Under the pieces are notes generated by a model. It was not told where the DNA came from, did not search any database, and worked only from the letters and a program-made list of their open reading frames with translations. Position numbers and translations under genes: made by a program. Of a stretch of DNA of 64,000 bases, positions 35,352 to 43,035 are shown in pieces. The DNA is taken from the NCBI GenBank assembly GCA_965224435.1, contig OZ245048.1, positions 4,278,001 to 4,342,000 of the forward strand. Direction: 5' to 3'. Every line of letters starts with the position of its first letter. Position 1 is the stretch's first letter. Source of the DNA: JAJRQY01 sp965224435 (GTDB lineage: Bacteria; Actinomycetota; Acidimicrobiia; Acidimicrobiales; SZUA-35).

Positions 35352-35984
35352 TCAATCCAGGTAGTTAGCGAGAAGGCCCAACTGCATGGTCTTGAGTAAC
35401 TGGATGAGTTGGCGCGCCGTTGGAGCGGTGGCTTCGAAGGCGTCATCGAGCACGGCGACGGTGGAGCGCATCAGTACGGTTGCCACCTTCTCCGCTTCCG
35501 CCCGCCCGAGGCTGTTTGAGCGGCTGGTCAGTTCGGCTGCTATTCCGGCGATGTAGCGCTGGTTTGCGTCATCATCAATACGGCGCAGATCGGGATCGCT
35601 ACGCATGGCCAGCAGCACCGCTCGGCCACCCGGGGTGCTTTTTACCGAATGTACGAAGGTGTCGATGTAGGCACACCAAACCTCTCGCCAAGGTTGCGAA
35701 GGGTCATCAAGTGAGCCCAGTTCGCCGAGCGTGTCACTCCACTGACCAGCCATTCTTCGAGCAAGCTCACTCACGATGGCGTGCTTGTTGGGGAAGTAGC
35801 GGTAGATGGCTCGCACACTCACCCCCGATTCCGCGGAGATCAGGTTGGTGGTCAATGAGTCAAAGCCGTGGACTTCGAGCAGGGAGCCGGTGGTGTCCAG
35901 TATGAGGGAGAAGGTGGCTTGGGCGCGGGCCTGGGTTGGTCTCCGTCTGAGCTCAAGGTCCAGGGGATCCAACGTCTCTAGCAT
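35352..35984 (-). CDS. TetR-family transcriptional repressor
   Basis: A 210-residue regulator. The N-terminal helix-turn-helix covers residues 12-60 (RRRPTQARAQATFSLILDTTGSLLEVHGFDSLTT, then SGVSVRAIYRYFPNKHAIVSEL), and the rest is the all-helical ligand domain. It is the first gene of the operon that continues with the aldehyde dehydrogenase. A perfect palindrome lies just before its ATG, so it probably represses itself and the five genes after it until an effector from the pathway binds. Confidence 0.92.
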   Translation of the reverse strand: MLETLDPLDLELRRRPTQARAQATFSLILDTTGSLLEVHGFDSLTTNLISAESGVSVRAIYRYFPNKHAIVSELARRMAGQWSDTLGELGSLDDPSQPWREVWCAYIDTFVHSVKSTPGGRAVLLAMRSDPDLRRIDDDANQRYIAGIAAELTSRSNSLGRAEAEKVATVLMRSTVAVLDDAFEATAPTARQLIQLLKTMQLGLLANYLD

Positions 35985-35985
35985 A

Positions 35986-36020
35986 AATGGAAGCTTATGC
36001 TTCCATTCAGTGAAGGTCAA
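35986..36020 (-). promoter_or_regulatory. TetR operon promoter with palindromic operator
   Basis: Arms AATGGAAGC (35986-35994) and GCTTCCATT (35999-36007) are perfect 9-base inverted repeats with a 4-base centre. On the minus strand a -35 TTGACC (36020-36015), a 17-base spacer and a -10-like TAAGCT (35997-35992) end seven bases before ATG 35984. The operator thus lies between and over the promoter boxes, a standard repressor layout. Confidence 0.75.
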
Positions 36021-36056
36021 GCACGACCGGCTGAAGGCTCTCGGTCTCGCCGGTTT

Positions 36057-36076
36057 GCGCGCGCAGTAACGCGCGC
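36057..36076. repeat. GC-only inverted repeat
   Basis: GCGCGCG and CGCGCGC pair perfectly around a 6-base loop in the shared region between two divergent operons. It may insulate them or be structural. Confidence 0.5.
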
Positions 36077-36078
36077 TT

Positions 36079-36093
36079 GTCAGACCGTCTGAC
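36079..36093. promoter_or_regulatory. 15-base palindrome before the RHH-methyltransferase operon
   Basis: GTCAGAC, one central C, GTCTGAC: a perfect 15-base palindrome ending 15 bases before ATG 36109. A TTGTCA -35-like word overlaps its left edge. It is the likely site for the ribbon-helix-helix protein encoded next. Confidence 0.6.
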
Positions 36094-36108
36094 TAGGGTG
36101 TGCTTCTT

Positions 36109-36360
36109 ATGGCCCGTCCCCGAATCCACTCCGAAGAACGTGTGGTCACCGCCGTTCGTCTACCGGTCCCCTTGCGCGATGAACTTCACCGGGTGGCGGC
36201 CAGCCGAGACGTCTCGGTCAACTACCTGATCAACCGAGCTTGCGAGAATCTGTTGGAACAACTGGCCGCTCAGAAAGATCCCCTTCTCCTCGAATTATCC
36301 ACCGACGTCTCGACATCAACCGAGGCTGTGGTAGATCTGACGCAGAGGGCTACGTCATGA
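36109..36360 (+). CDS. Ribbon-helix-helix DNA-binding protein
   Basis: An 83-residue protein with VTAVRLPVPLRDELHRVAASRDVSVNYLINRACENLL, a ribbon-helix-helix fold of the Arc/CopG type. The C-terminal third is rich in Leu, Ser and Thr. Its last codons overlap the start of the methyltransferase gene by four bases (ATGA). A small DNA-binding protein in front of a methyltransferase is a common layout for control proteins of restriction-modification systems. The start could also be three codons upstream, at GTG 36100. Confidence 0.85.
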   Translation: MARPRIHSEERVVTAVRLPVPLRDELHRVAASRDVSVNYLINRACENLLEQLAAQKDPLLLELSTDVSTSTEAVVDLTQRATS

Positions 36361-37826
36361 CTGCTCCAGCCAAGAAGCGTGGTACTTCAACCCCCAACTT
36401 CGGCTCATCCAAACGAGAGAGCCATGACGCGTCCGGATTCTATGACCGGTTCACCCCGCCGGAAGTCTCGACCGAAACCGGGATCAACCAGTCGACGGTT
36501 ATCGACACCATCTTGCATGAAGACGCCCGCAAGATTGACGAGCTCTTGCCCGCTAACTCTGTCGCTTTGGTGGTGACCTCGCCCCCCTACTTTGCGGGCA
36601 AGGAGTACGAAGAAACCCTGGGCGAGAACGGCGTTCCCGCCAGCTACTTCGAATACCTGGAACTACTCCGAGACGTCTTCGCCGCCTGCAAGACCGTGCT
36701 GGAACCCGGCGGACGAATCGCCGTGAACGTAGCGAACCTTGGGCGGCGCCCCTACCGCTCGTTGTCGGCTGACATCACCATGATCCTGCAGGACCTCGGC
36801 TTATTGATGCGGGGCGAAGTCATCTGGTGGAAGGGACGGGCGGCCGGTGGCTCATGCGCCTGGGGATCATTCCAGCGTCCAACCAATCCTGTCATTCGAG
36901 ACGTCACCGAACGGGTCATCATTGCCAGCAAGGGTCGCTTCGATCGGGCCCTCACCCCCAAGCAGCGTCTGGTCAAGGGGCTTCCATCAACTGCAAGCAT
37001 TTCTCGGGACGAGTTCTTGGAGGCAACCACTGACCTGTGGGAATTGCCGCCAGCCAGTGCCACCAGTGTTGGCCATCCAGCACCGTTCCCGATCGAGCTT
37101 CCGCAACGCCTGATCGAGCTCTATACCTACGAAGATGATCTGGTTCTTGATCCGTTCATGGGCGCAGGAACAACTGGTATTGCTGCGGTTCGTACCGGTC
37201 GAAGCTATGTCGGCTTCGAAACCGACCAGGCCTATATCGACCTGTCCAACCAGCGCATCGAAGCCGAGCTCAGCACAGCTAGAACCGACAGTCCTCGGGT
37301 CCAACTGCCGGCACTCAAGCCGGCAAAATCTATGGACACTTCTGCCAGCGAAACCGGTGACCCGTCCGACAACGAGTCCGACGGTGGCCGGTTGGCGGTT
37401 GCGGTGCAAGAGGGCAGGCAGGCCAAGGCGTTGGCCCAGATCCTGTTGGAAGAGTCAGGTTTTGTGGACATTCGCAGCGATGTAAAGTTCCCCAAGCTCG
37501 GTATCGAACTCAGTTTCAGCGCCACTGACCAGACAGGCCACAAGTGGGCCTTTGATGTTTCCGGTGGCTTCACCACCAGCCGGTCTGGCCTCAAGCAAGC
37601 CGACAATGTGTGGCGCGCCTTAGGCAAGGCTGCGGTCCTAAACGCAAGCGAAGAGTCACTTCCGCTCATCCTGCTCACCTCCGACAAACCGGCTCGTCGC
37701 ACTCCCGGTGATCGAGCAGTCCAGACCGCTCTAGGTCCAGATCAGCCCATTCACGATGTGATCGAGCTTCTCGATCCTGATGATCAGGGTCGCCTGGCCG
37801 AGTACGGCCACTCCGGTCAAGGCTGA
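36357..37826 (+). CDS. DNA methyltransferase (beta-type, probably N4-cytosine) with C-terminal nuclease-like domain
   Basis: A 489-residue protein. The catalytic motif TSPPY is at 74-78 and the SAM motif DPFMGAGTTG at 265-274, so the motif order is that of beta-class enzymes; SPPY favours N4-cytosine. After a charged linker (310-345), residues 345-489 form a separate domain (ALAQILLEESGFVDIRSD ... GIELSFSATDQTGHKWAFDVSGGF ... SLPLILLTSDKP). Its strand-turn-strand core looks like a PD-(D/E)XK fold, but the expected Lys is replaced (FDVSG), so it may bind and not cut. Coupled to the RHH gene upstream, with the nuclease-like gene five bases downstream. Confidence 0.88.
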   Translation: MTAPAKKRGTSTPNFGSSKRESHDASGFYDRFTPPEVSTETGINQSTVIDTILHEDARKIDELLPANSVALVVTSPPYFAGKEYEETLGENGVPASYFEYLELLRDVFAACKTVLEPGGRIAVNVANLGRRPYRSLSADITMILQDLGLLMRGEVIWWKGRAAGGSCAWGSFQRPTNPVIRDVTERVIIASKGRFDRALTPKQRLVKGLPSTASISRDEFLEATTDLWELPPASATSVGHPAPFPIELPQRLIELYTYEDDLVLDPFMGAGTTGIAAVRTGRSYVGFETDQAYIDLSNQRIEAELSTARTDSPRVQLPALKPAKSMDTSASETGDPSDNESDGGRLAVAVQEGRQAKALAQILLEESGFVDIRSDVKFPKLGIELSFSATDQTGHKWAFDVSGGFTTSRSGLKQADNVWRALGKAAVLNASEESLPLILLTSDKPARRTPGDRAVQTALGPDQPIHDVIELLDPDDQGRLAEYGHSGQG

Positions 37827-37831
37827 TTTTC

Positions 37832-38926
37832 TTGGCCACTGACCGAACGGTGGTAACCGAGCTGGCTACCGGCCTTGGCATGTTGGGTCGGGATGACACC
37901 GAGGCTCTCATCTCTGAGCGACCACCGGTCTTCGCCAATCTCACTACTGACGATTGGGACCGACTGGAAGCCTTGTGGCTTGGTGGTGAGTTCACTGCCG
38001 AGTTCGAGGCTGGACTCGGCAATGGTCGGGCCTTTCTGGAATCTCCAGAGGCGTTGGCAGGGCGGGTGCCGCGGATCATCGAATGGATTGGTGGTCGCAA
38101 TGCTCCTGGTGATGAGGTGGTGCCCGCTGACTTGCGGGTGGACCACGTCTATCTCATCAGTTGCAAGTACCTGTCCAAGATCCTGCACAATCTGAGCCCG
38201 TCACGATTGATGGAAGGATTGCTGTCTCGGGAGGCGTCTATTGACTCGACCAATTGGTACGAGCGTGTTGCCCCGGTTGAACGCCAGGCCCTGTATCAAT
38301 CATGCGTGCAGGCGAAGGGCTGGTTAGAGCGGATGCCTGCCTTGGTGACTGACCTTGACCGGGGGATGCGAAACGAAGTTCGGCACTCGCTCAAGGGAGA
38401 GTGGCCAATCGAAACAAGGCCTCTCTACTTGGACTTGTGTTCGGTGGTCAGTGAGCGCTCGGCCAAGATCTGGCAAGACAATGTGGTGTCGGGGTCAATG
38501 GAGCGGTTGACGTGGCGGCTACTGCGCATTGGGTCGGCCCCCTATTTCATCCTGGGCTCCAAGAAAGGCAGTTCGAGCAAAGCCAGCTCGAGCAACGGCA
38601 GTCCCAACGAGGAAGCATCGATGCGGCTGCGAGTGGCGACCCCTTGGGATTTACGGCAGCGCTATGAAACCAAGGGATTGCAGATTGATGCGCAGGAGGG
38701 CGGACAGCCCAGAGTTGGTTGGCAGGTCGTGTACCGGGATCGGCGCAGCGGCGAGGAATTACGGGTCTGCGGACACGTCGAGATTCGTTGGAGCCACGGG
38801 AGGTTCGGCAATCCACCCGAGGCCAAGGTCTACCTTGATACCCCGCCTGAGGACGTGCCCGGCTACATCCCGTTGGCTGATCCTGCGTCAACGCGCATCG
38901 CCCAGCAACCAACCTTGTGGACTTGA
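37832..38926 (+). CDS. Candidate restriction-type nuclease, partner of the methyltransferase
   Basis: A 364-residue protein I cannot assign to a named family. Residues about 80-115 (RIIEWIGGRNAPGD ... PADLRVDHVYLISCKYLS) resemble a PD-(D/E)XK core: an Asp after a beta turn, a hydrophobic strand, and a Lys two residues after a Ser (SCK) where Asp or Glu is usual. The C-terminal half has a strand-rich domain (GWQVVYRDRRSGEELRVCGHVEIRWSHG). It starts with TTG five bases after the methyltransferase stop, so they are surely cotranscribed. A type II-like restriction enzyme is the best guess, from position plus the weak motif. Confidence 0.6.
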   Translation: MATDRTVVTELATGLGMLGRDDTEALISERPPVFANLTTDDWDRLEALWLGGEFTAEFEAGLGNGRAFLESPEALAGRVPRIIEWIGGRNAPGDEVVPADLRVDHVYLISCKYLSKILHNLSPSRLMEGLLSREASIDSTNWYERVAPVERQALYQSCVQAKGWLERMPALVTDLDRGMRNEVRHSLKGEWPIETRPLYLDLCSVVSERSAKIWQDNVVSGSMERLTWRLLRIGSAPYFILGSKKGSSSKASSSNGSPNEEASMRLRVATPWDLRQRYETKGLQIDAQEGGQPRVGWQVVYRDRRSGEELRVCGHVEIRWSHGRFGNPPEAKVYLDTPPEDVPGYIPLADPASTRIAQQPTLWT

Positions 38927-38951
38927 CGACCCACTAAAGGGTCGCAAAGTC
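38920..38951. terminator. Bidirectional terminator-like hairpin
   Basis: GACTT, then CGACCC, a 6-base loop, GGGTCG, then AAGTC: 11 base pairs with a small internal loop. It lies between the convergent nuclease-like and VapC genes. A related hairpin is at 44611-44638. Confidence 0.55.
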
Positions 38952-38959
38952 GACACGGT

Positions 38960-39355
38960 TCATGCAATGTGTTCGGTGAGGTCTGGCGCTGCAACCGCCA
39001 GTCCATGGTCAGTCGTGATCAAGATTGCGTCCAGCTCACTGGCAAGTTCAACATAGAGAGCATCAACCAGACGAAGATTGTGCCGTCGCTCCCATGTGCC
39101 AGCAAGAAGGTCAGGCAAGTCATGACTCTCGACTGGCATGCTTCCAAGTTGTGCAATTCGAGATGAGGCCTCGTCCTCGGTCAAGTGGCCACCACGATGG
39201 AGGCGACCGAGAGCCGAAAGGACCTCGGCAAAGAAATGTGCTGGCACGTGGAGTTCGTTCCCTCGGACACGTTCTCGTAGCGCAGGCGATCGTTCCGATC
39301 CAACCAACATGTCAACCATTGCCGAGGCGTCAACAACGAGTTTCTCTGCTGCCAT
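38960..39355 (-). CDS. vapC: VapC-type PIN-domain toxin
   Basis: A 131-residue PIN-domain RNase. The acidic residues are in VVDASAMVDML, FFAEVLSAL, LRLVDALYVELA and LITTDHGL. It follows three bases after a VapB-type antitoxin gene and belongs to a VapBC module. The C-terminal LITTDHGLAVAAPDL is typical of the family. This is the second PIN toxin of the window and is not closely similar to the one at 13.4 kb. Confidence 0.92.
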   Translation of the reverse strand: MAAEKLVVDASAMVDMLVGSERSPALRERVRGNELHVPAHFFAEVLSALGRLHRGGHLTEDEASSRIAQLGSMPVESHDLPDLLAGTWERRHNLRLVDALYVELASELDAILITTDHGLAVAAPDLTEHIA

Positions 39356-39358
39356 CGA

Positions 39359-39586
39359 TCAGTCCGAACCCTCAAGATCAGACTTGGCGGCAAGAACCGC
39401 GCTCATCACATCTTCGTGGTTGACCCCAGGGCCATCGGTCGCAGCCAAGTCGTCGAGCCAGGAGTCGAGTCTTCCGAGTCCCAAGGCCAAGCGCACAGCT
39501 TCCTGAGTGAGCCGGGACACGTTAAGACCTGCTGCTCTGGCCTGCTCCGCCAGATCATCAGGCAGGTATACGTTTACGCTCGACAT
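39359..39586 (-). CDS. vapB: VapB-type ribbon-helix-helix antitoxin
   Basis: A 75-residue antitoxin: MSSVNVYLPDDLAEQARAAGLNVSRLTQEAVRLAL is the DNA-binding ribbon-helix-helix, and the acidic tail (WLDDLAATDGPGVNHEDVMSAVLAAKS) would occupy the toxin's active site. ATG 39586 is chosen because a -10 TATACT ends six bases upstream; the longer frame to 39607 would cross that promoter. Confidence 0.9.
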   Translation of the reverse strand: MSSVNVYLPDDLAEQARAAGLNVSRLTQEAVRLALGLGRLDSWLDDLAATDGPGVNHEDVMSAVLAAKSDLEGSD

Positions 39587-39605
39587 GCGCACAGTATACA
39601 CATAC
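39566..39605 (-). promoter_or_regulatory. vapBC leaderless promoter with repeated GTATAC sites
   Basis: A -10 TATACT (39598-39593) ends six bases before ATG 39586; no good -35 is seen. Two GTATAC palindromes (39566-39571 and 39594-39599) lie 28 bases apart on either side of the start codon. Both belong to a 12-base element, GTATACGTTTAC or GTATACACATAC. VapB could bind both. Confidence 0.6.
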
Positions 39606-39669
39606 ATTGCAGGTTTTCTCTTTCAGCAACCAGCCGCCTCGCCAACAAGACTCTCTCGGCGGTGAAAAC

Positions 39670-40149
39670 TCAGGCGAGCATGCTGCGCAGCATCCAAGCA
39701 GTCTTTTCGTGTATCTGCATCCGTTGAGTTAGCAGATCGGCGGTGACCTCATCGTTGGCTTTCTCGACTGTCGGAAAGATGGAGCGGGCGGTGCGCACAA
39801 CGGTCTCCTGAGCGGAGCAAAGCCGCTGGATCATCTCGGTGGCGTCGGGGGTATCGGTGTCCTCATCAATTGAGGACAGTCGGGCAAACTCGCCATAGCT
39901 AGCCGGGGCTGGCTGACCGAGAGCCCGAATCCGTTCAGCAATTTCATCTACTGCCAACGCAAGTTCGGTGTACTGCCCCTCGAACATGAGGTGCAGGGTG
40001 TTGAACATCGGCCCGACCACGTTCCAGTGGTAGTTGTGAGTCTTCAGGTACAGGGTGTAAGTGTCGGCAAGCAGGCGGGACAGCCCCTCAACAATCGCTT
40101 CTCCATCGTCTTCTTCAATACCGGTTTGCATAATCATTGTCGTATTCAC
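39670..40149 (-). CDS. dps: Dps family ferritin-like DNA-protection protein
   Basis: A 159-residue four-helix protein. YTLYLKTHNYHWNVVGPMFNTLHLMFEGQYTELALAVDEIAERIRALG holds the Dps ferroxidase ligands (His, His, Asp, Glu) at the dimer interface. It mineralises iron with H2O2 and shields DNA. The GTG start has GAAGGAA eight bases upstream. It is 63 bases downstream of catalase on the same strand, so both form an oxidative stress unit probably controlled by OxyR. Confidence 0.93.
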   Translation of the reverse strand: MNTTMIMQTGIEEDDGEAIVEGLSRLLADTYTLYLKTHNYHWNVVGPMFNTLHLMFEGQYTELALAVDEIAERIRALGQPAPASYGEFARLSSIDEDTDTPDATEMIQRLCSAQETVVRTARSIFPTVEKANDEVTADLLTQRMQIHEKTAWMLRSMLA

Positions 40150-40212
40150 GATGGTTCCTTCGTTGTGTTGTCTTGTGTGAAGCTGGCCCAGAAACTGGGA
40201 CCAAGCTTGAGT

Positions 40213-41727
40213 TCAGGAGCGAAGAGCCTGGGTGGCTGCTTCGAGTCGTTGGCCAAAGTCCAGATCGGCCTTGCGGAAATGGCTGAGTGAGCGATCGATA
40301 ACTCCCTCACCGATTTCGGTCATCTGGACCTTGGACAGCGAGCCAGAGATTGCAGCAACCAACCGATCCCTCTCGGCCGCGGACATCAGCTGGTAAAGGT
40401 CACCGGCCTGCTCAAAGTCATCAACGTCTCGGATCTCGGGCCCGTAGGTTCCCGATAGACCACCAGACTCCATTCCCGCATAGGGCGGGTTATCGCTCTG
40501 GGTTGGTCCACCGAAGCTGTTGGGCTCGTAGTTGACCGGGCCGCTGCCATTGCCACTAGGACTGCCGTTGCCGTCGAACCGCATTGCTCCGTCACGGCCA
40601 TAGTTCTGACCATGATCAAACGGGCAGCCCTTTGGAGTATTGACTGGCAGGTGCGTGTGGTTGACACCAAGCCGGTAGCGGTGGGCATCACCGTAAGCAA
40701 ACAAGCGGCCATGCAGCATCTTGTCTGGGCTTGGCCCAATACCGGGGACCATGTGGCCTGGATCAAAGGCAGCCTGCTCAACTTCGGCAAAATAGTTGGC
40801 GGGGGTGCGATCCAGAATCAACTGACCGACCTCGATGAGGGGGTAGTCGGAGTGAGGCCACACCTTGGTCAGATCGAACGGGTTGATGCGGTAAGTGGCT
40901 GCGTCGCTCTGTGGCATGATCTGAACCTTCAAGGTCCATGACGGTGGGGTTCCTGATTCGATGGCCTCGTAGAGGTCCTGCTGATGATGCTCGGGATTGT
41001 CCCCACCTACCAGGGCCGCTTCATCTGCGGTGTTGCACTCAATTCCTTGGTTCGTCTTGAAGTGGAACTTCACCCACACTCGCTCACCGGCGTCGTTGAC
41101 CCATTGGAAGGTATGGGAGCCGTAGCCGTTCATGTGGCGCAGGGTGCGGGGCAGTCCTCGGTCGCCGAAGAGCCAGGTGAATTGGTGTGTGGCCTCGGGT
41201 GAGTGGGAGAAGAAGTCCCAAACATTGTCGGCCTCTTGCTGGTTGCTGTGGGGGTCATATTTCTGGGAGTGGATGAAGTCGGGGAACTTCAAGGGGTCGC
41301 GGATGAAGAAGACTGGTGTGTTGTTTCCGGTCAGGTCCCAGTTGCCGTCCTCGGTGTAGAACTTGACGGCGAAACCACGTGGGTCACGACCCGAATCGGG
41401 TGCTCCTTTGGAGCCAGCAACGGTGGAGAATCGGGCGAAGACCTCGGTCTTCTTTCCCAGCTCGGAGAACATCTTCATCCGCGTCCATTGGGAGACGTCA
41501 GGGTTGGTGACTTCGAAGGTTCCATACGCCGCAGTACCGACTGCATGAACCACACGCTCCGGGATGCGCTCACGGTTGAATCGTGCCAGCTTTTCGGTCA
41601 GGTGCTGGTCCTGCAACAAGAGCGGGCCGATGGCGCCGGCGCTTTGGCTGTTCTGGTTATCGGCAACCGGAGCTCCGGATTCGGTGGTCAGGATGTTCTT
41701 GTTGCTGGTCGGCTTCTTGTTGCTCAT
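40213..41727 (-). CDS. katA: Monofunctional heme catalase
   Basis: A 504-residue clade-3-size catalase. The distal His is in ERVVHAVGTAAYG, the Asn is in YTEDGNWDLTGNN, and the heme-ligand Tyr is in RLFAYGDAHRYRLG. It converts H2O2 to water and oxygen. GGAGA eight bases before ATG 41727 supports the start. It is divergent from the OxyR gene with 99 bases between, and dps follows downstream. Confidence 0.96.
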   Translation of the reverse strand: MSNKKPTSNKNILTTESGAPVADNQNSQSAGAIGPLLLQDQHLTEKLARFNRERIPERVVHAVGTAAYGTFEVTNPDVSQWTRMKMFSELGKKTEVFARFSTVAGSKGAPDSGRDPRGFAVKFYTEDGNWDLTGNNTPVFFIRDPLKFPDFIHSQKYDPHSNQQEADNVWDFFSHSPEATHQFTWLFGDRGLPRTLRHMNGYGSHTFQWVNDAGERVWVKFHFKTNQGIECNTADEAALVGGDNPEHHQQDLYEAIESGTPPSWTLKVQIMPQSDAATYRINPFDLTKVWPHSDYPLIEVGQLILDRTPANYFAEVEQAAFDPGHMVPGIGPSPDKMLHGRLFAYGDAHRYRLGVNHTHLPVNTPKGCPFDHGQNYGRDGAMRFDGNGSPSGNGSGPVNYEPNSFGGPTQSDNPPYAGMESGGLSGTYGPEIRDVDDFEQAGDLYQLMSAAERDRLVAAISGSLSKVQMTEIGEGVIDRSLSHFRKADLDFGQRLEAATQALRS

Positions 41728-41803
41728 CGGAGTTCTCCTGGTCGGCTTCGGTGTGTGTTCTCAGCATGAAGGAGTCGGGGCAACAACTCCAACAGAAGGC
41801 TTC

Positions 41804-41820
41804 TATCAGATCGATAAGCT
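41804..41820. promoter_or_regulatory. Candidate LysR-type site at the OxyR/catalase divergent promoter
   Basis: TATC, five bases, GATA (41804-41816) is a short dyad. A -10-like TAAGCT (41815-41820) overlaps it and ends six bases before the OxyR ATG at 41827. The -35 is poor, as expected for an activated or self-repressed promoter. Confidence 0.4.
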
Positions 41821-41826
41821 TGGGTT

Positions 41827-42723
41827 ATGACAACGCCAACCCTTCGCCAACTCGAATACGCGGTTGCAGTTGCTGACCATCAACACTTCGGTCGAGCCGC
41901 GGAAGTCGTTCACGTCAGCCAACCCGGACTCAGTGCACAGATCCAGCAACTGGAAAAGCACCTCGGAGTCCAACTGTTCGAGCGACGGCCCCGTGGGGTA
42001 CTCCTCACCTCATCGGGTACCGAACTCACCGAACGCGCTCGAGGAATCCTGCGGGCGGTTGAGGAGCTGACGGTCGCGGCTTCAATCCAAGATGGAACCT
42101 TGCGGGGAACACTTCGGCTCGCCGCCATTCCCACTATTGCTCCGTACCTTCTTCCGGATCTGGTTCAGACGTTTCGCAAGCTCTGGCCCGATCTTGACCT
42201 GGTGATTCAAGAAATGCAGACGACGGACATGGTTACTGCGATCGAGAACGGTGAGGTTGATCTTGGGTTGTTGGCCGTTCCGATCGAGACTGGTTCTCTC
42301 CATGTGGAGTCGTTGTTCGACGAGCCTTTTCTTCTGGCTATGCCCGAGGACCACGAACTGGCCGGAACGAGTCCTTTGCCATTGGCCGCCCTTACCGCCC
42401 TGCCCGTACTTCTGCTCGAAGAGGGGCACTGCCTGCGAGAGCATGCCGTGACGGCTTGTGAAATCGCCGGCCAGGTCAACGCCACCGAGGTTCAGTCGGC
42501 GAGCCTGTCCACCCTCACCCAGATGGTGGCAGCCGGGGTTGGGGTGACGCTTCTGCCGGCGGGCGCTGTTCCCATCGAATGTCGACCGGGAACGGGACTC
42601 ACCACCAGGCCCCTGGAGTCGCCAACTCCGGGACGAACCATCGCCCTCGCCTGGAGAACGACCGATCCAAGGGGACCGCACTTTGCGGTGATCTCGGAAC
42701 GAGGGGCGGGCGCCCTCCACTAG
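41827..42723 (+). CDS. oxyR: OxyR, LysR-family peroxide sensor
   Basis: A 298-residue LysR regulator. The winged HTH is at 1-60 (LRQLEYAVAVADHQHFGRAAEVVHVSQPGLSAQIQQLEKHLGVQLFER). The redox cysteines that form the disulfide in OxyR are present as HCLREHAVTAC: C-x8-C, the same spacing as in E. coli Cys199/Cys208. It is divergent from the catalase gene, its usual target. Confidence 0.94.
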   Translation: MTTPTLRQLEYAVAVADHQHFGRAAEVVHVSQPGLSAQIQQLEKHLGVQLFERRPRGVLLTSSGTELTERARGILRAVEELTVAASIQDGTLRGTLRLAAIPTIAPYLLPDLVQTFRKLWPDLDLVIQEMQTTDMVTAIENGEVDLGLLAVPIETGSLHVESLFDEPFLLAMPEDHELAGTSPLPLAALTALPVLLLEEGHCLREHAVTACEIAGQVNATEVQSASLSTLTQMVAAGVGVTLLPAGAVPIECRPGTGLTTRPLESPTPGRTIALAWRTTDPRGPHFAVISERGAGALH

Positions 42724-43035
42724 CCACTGGTTGGCACCGATCCCTTGGCGCGGTCGATCAGTTCGGTGTCATTCCCTGCCGCCAGGATGTTGGCATGTGC
42801 CAATCACGTGATGGAGTGGGCCGTCTGCAGACATCTGCCCGTGGCAACCCAGTGGCATTTCTGGAACCACCCTATTCCGACGATACGGCTCCTCAATCAT
42901 CAAACCTCAGGACGAGACCAAACGGAGTCAACCCATCAAAGCGGAAACTCCGCTCCACCGAATCGGGTCAATTACACCGAGAGCTAGACCACTCGTCAAA
43001 CTAAGGAGCATTCCGAGAGTGACGAACCAAACGGA
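42724..43035. other. Gene-free stretch with decayed copy of a small ORF
   Basis: 312 bases without an open gene. From about 42825 to 43001 it resembles, in the minus-strand sense, the region 43735-43912, most clearly over 42908-42977. In this copy the matching frame has several stops. Confidence 0.6.
42908..42977 (-). repeat. Diverged direct repeat, copy 1
   Basis: About 70 bases, approximately three-quarters identical by eye to 43816-43886, in the same orientation. Shared blocks are AACGGAGTCAAC, CAAAGC, TCCACCGAA and GGGTCAATT. Stops interrupt its frame. Confidence 0.7.
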
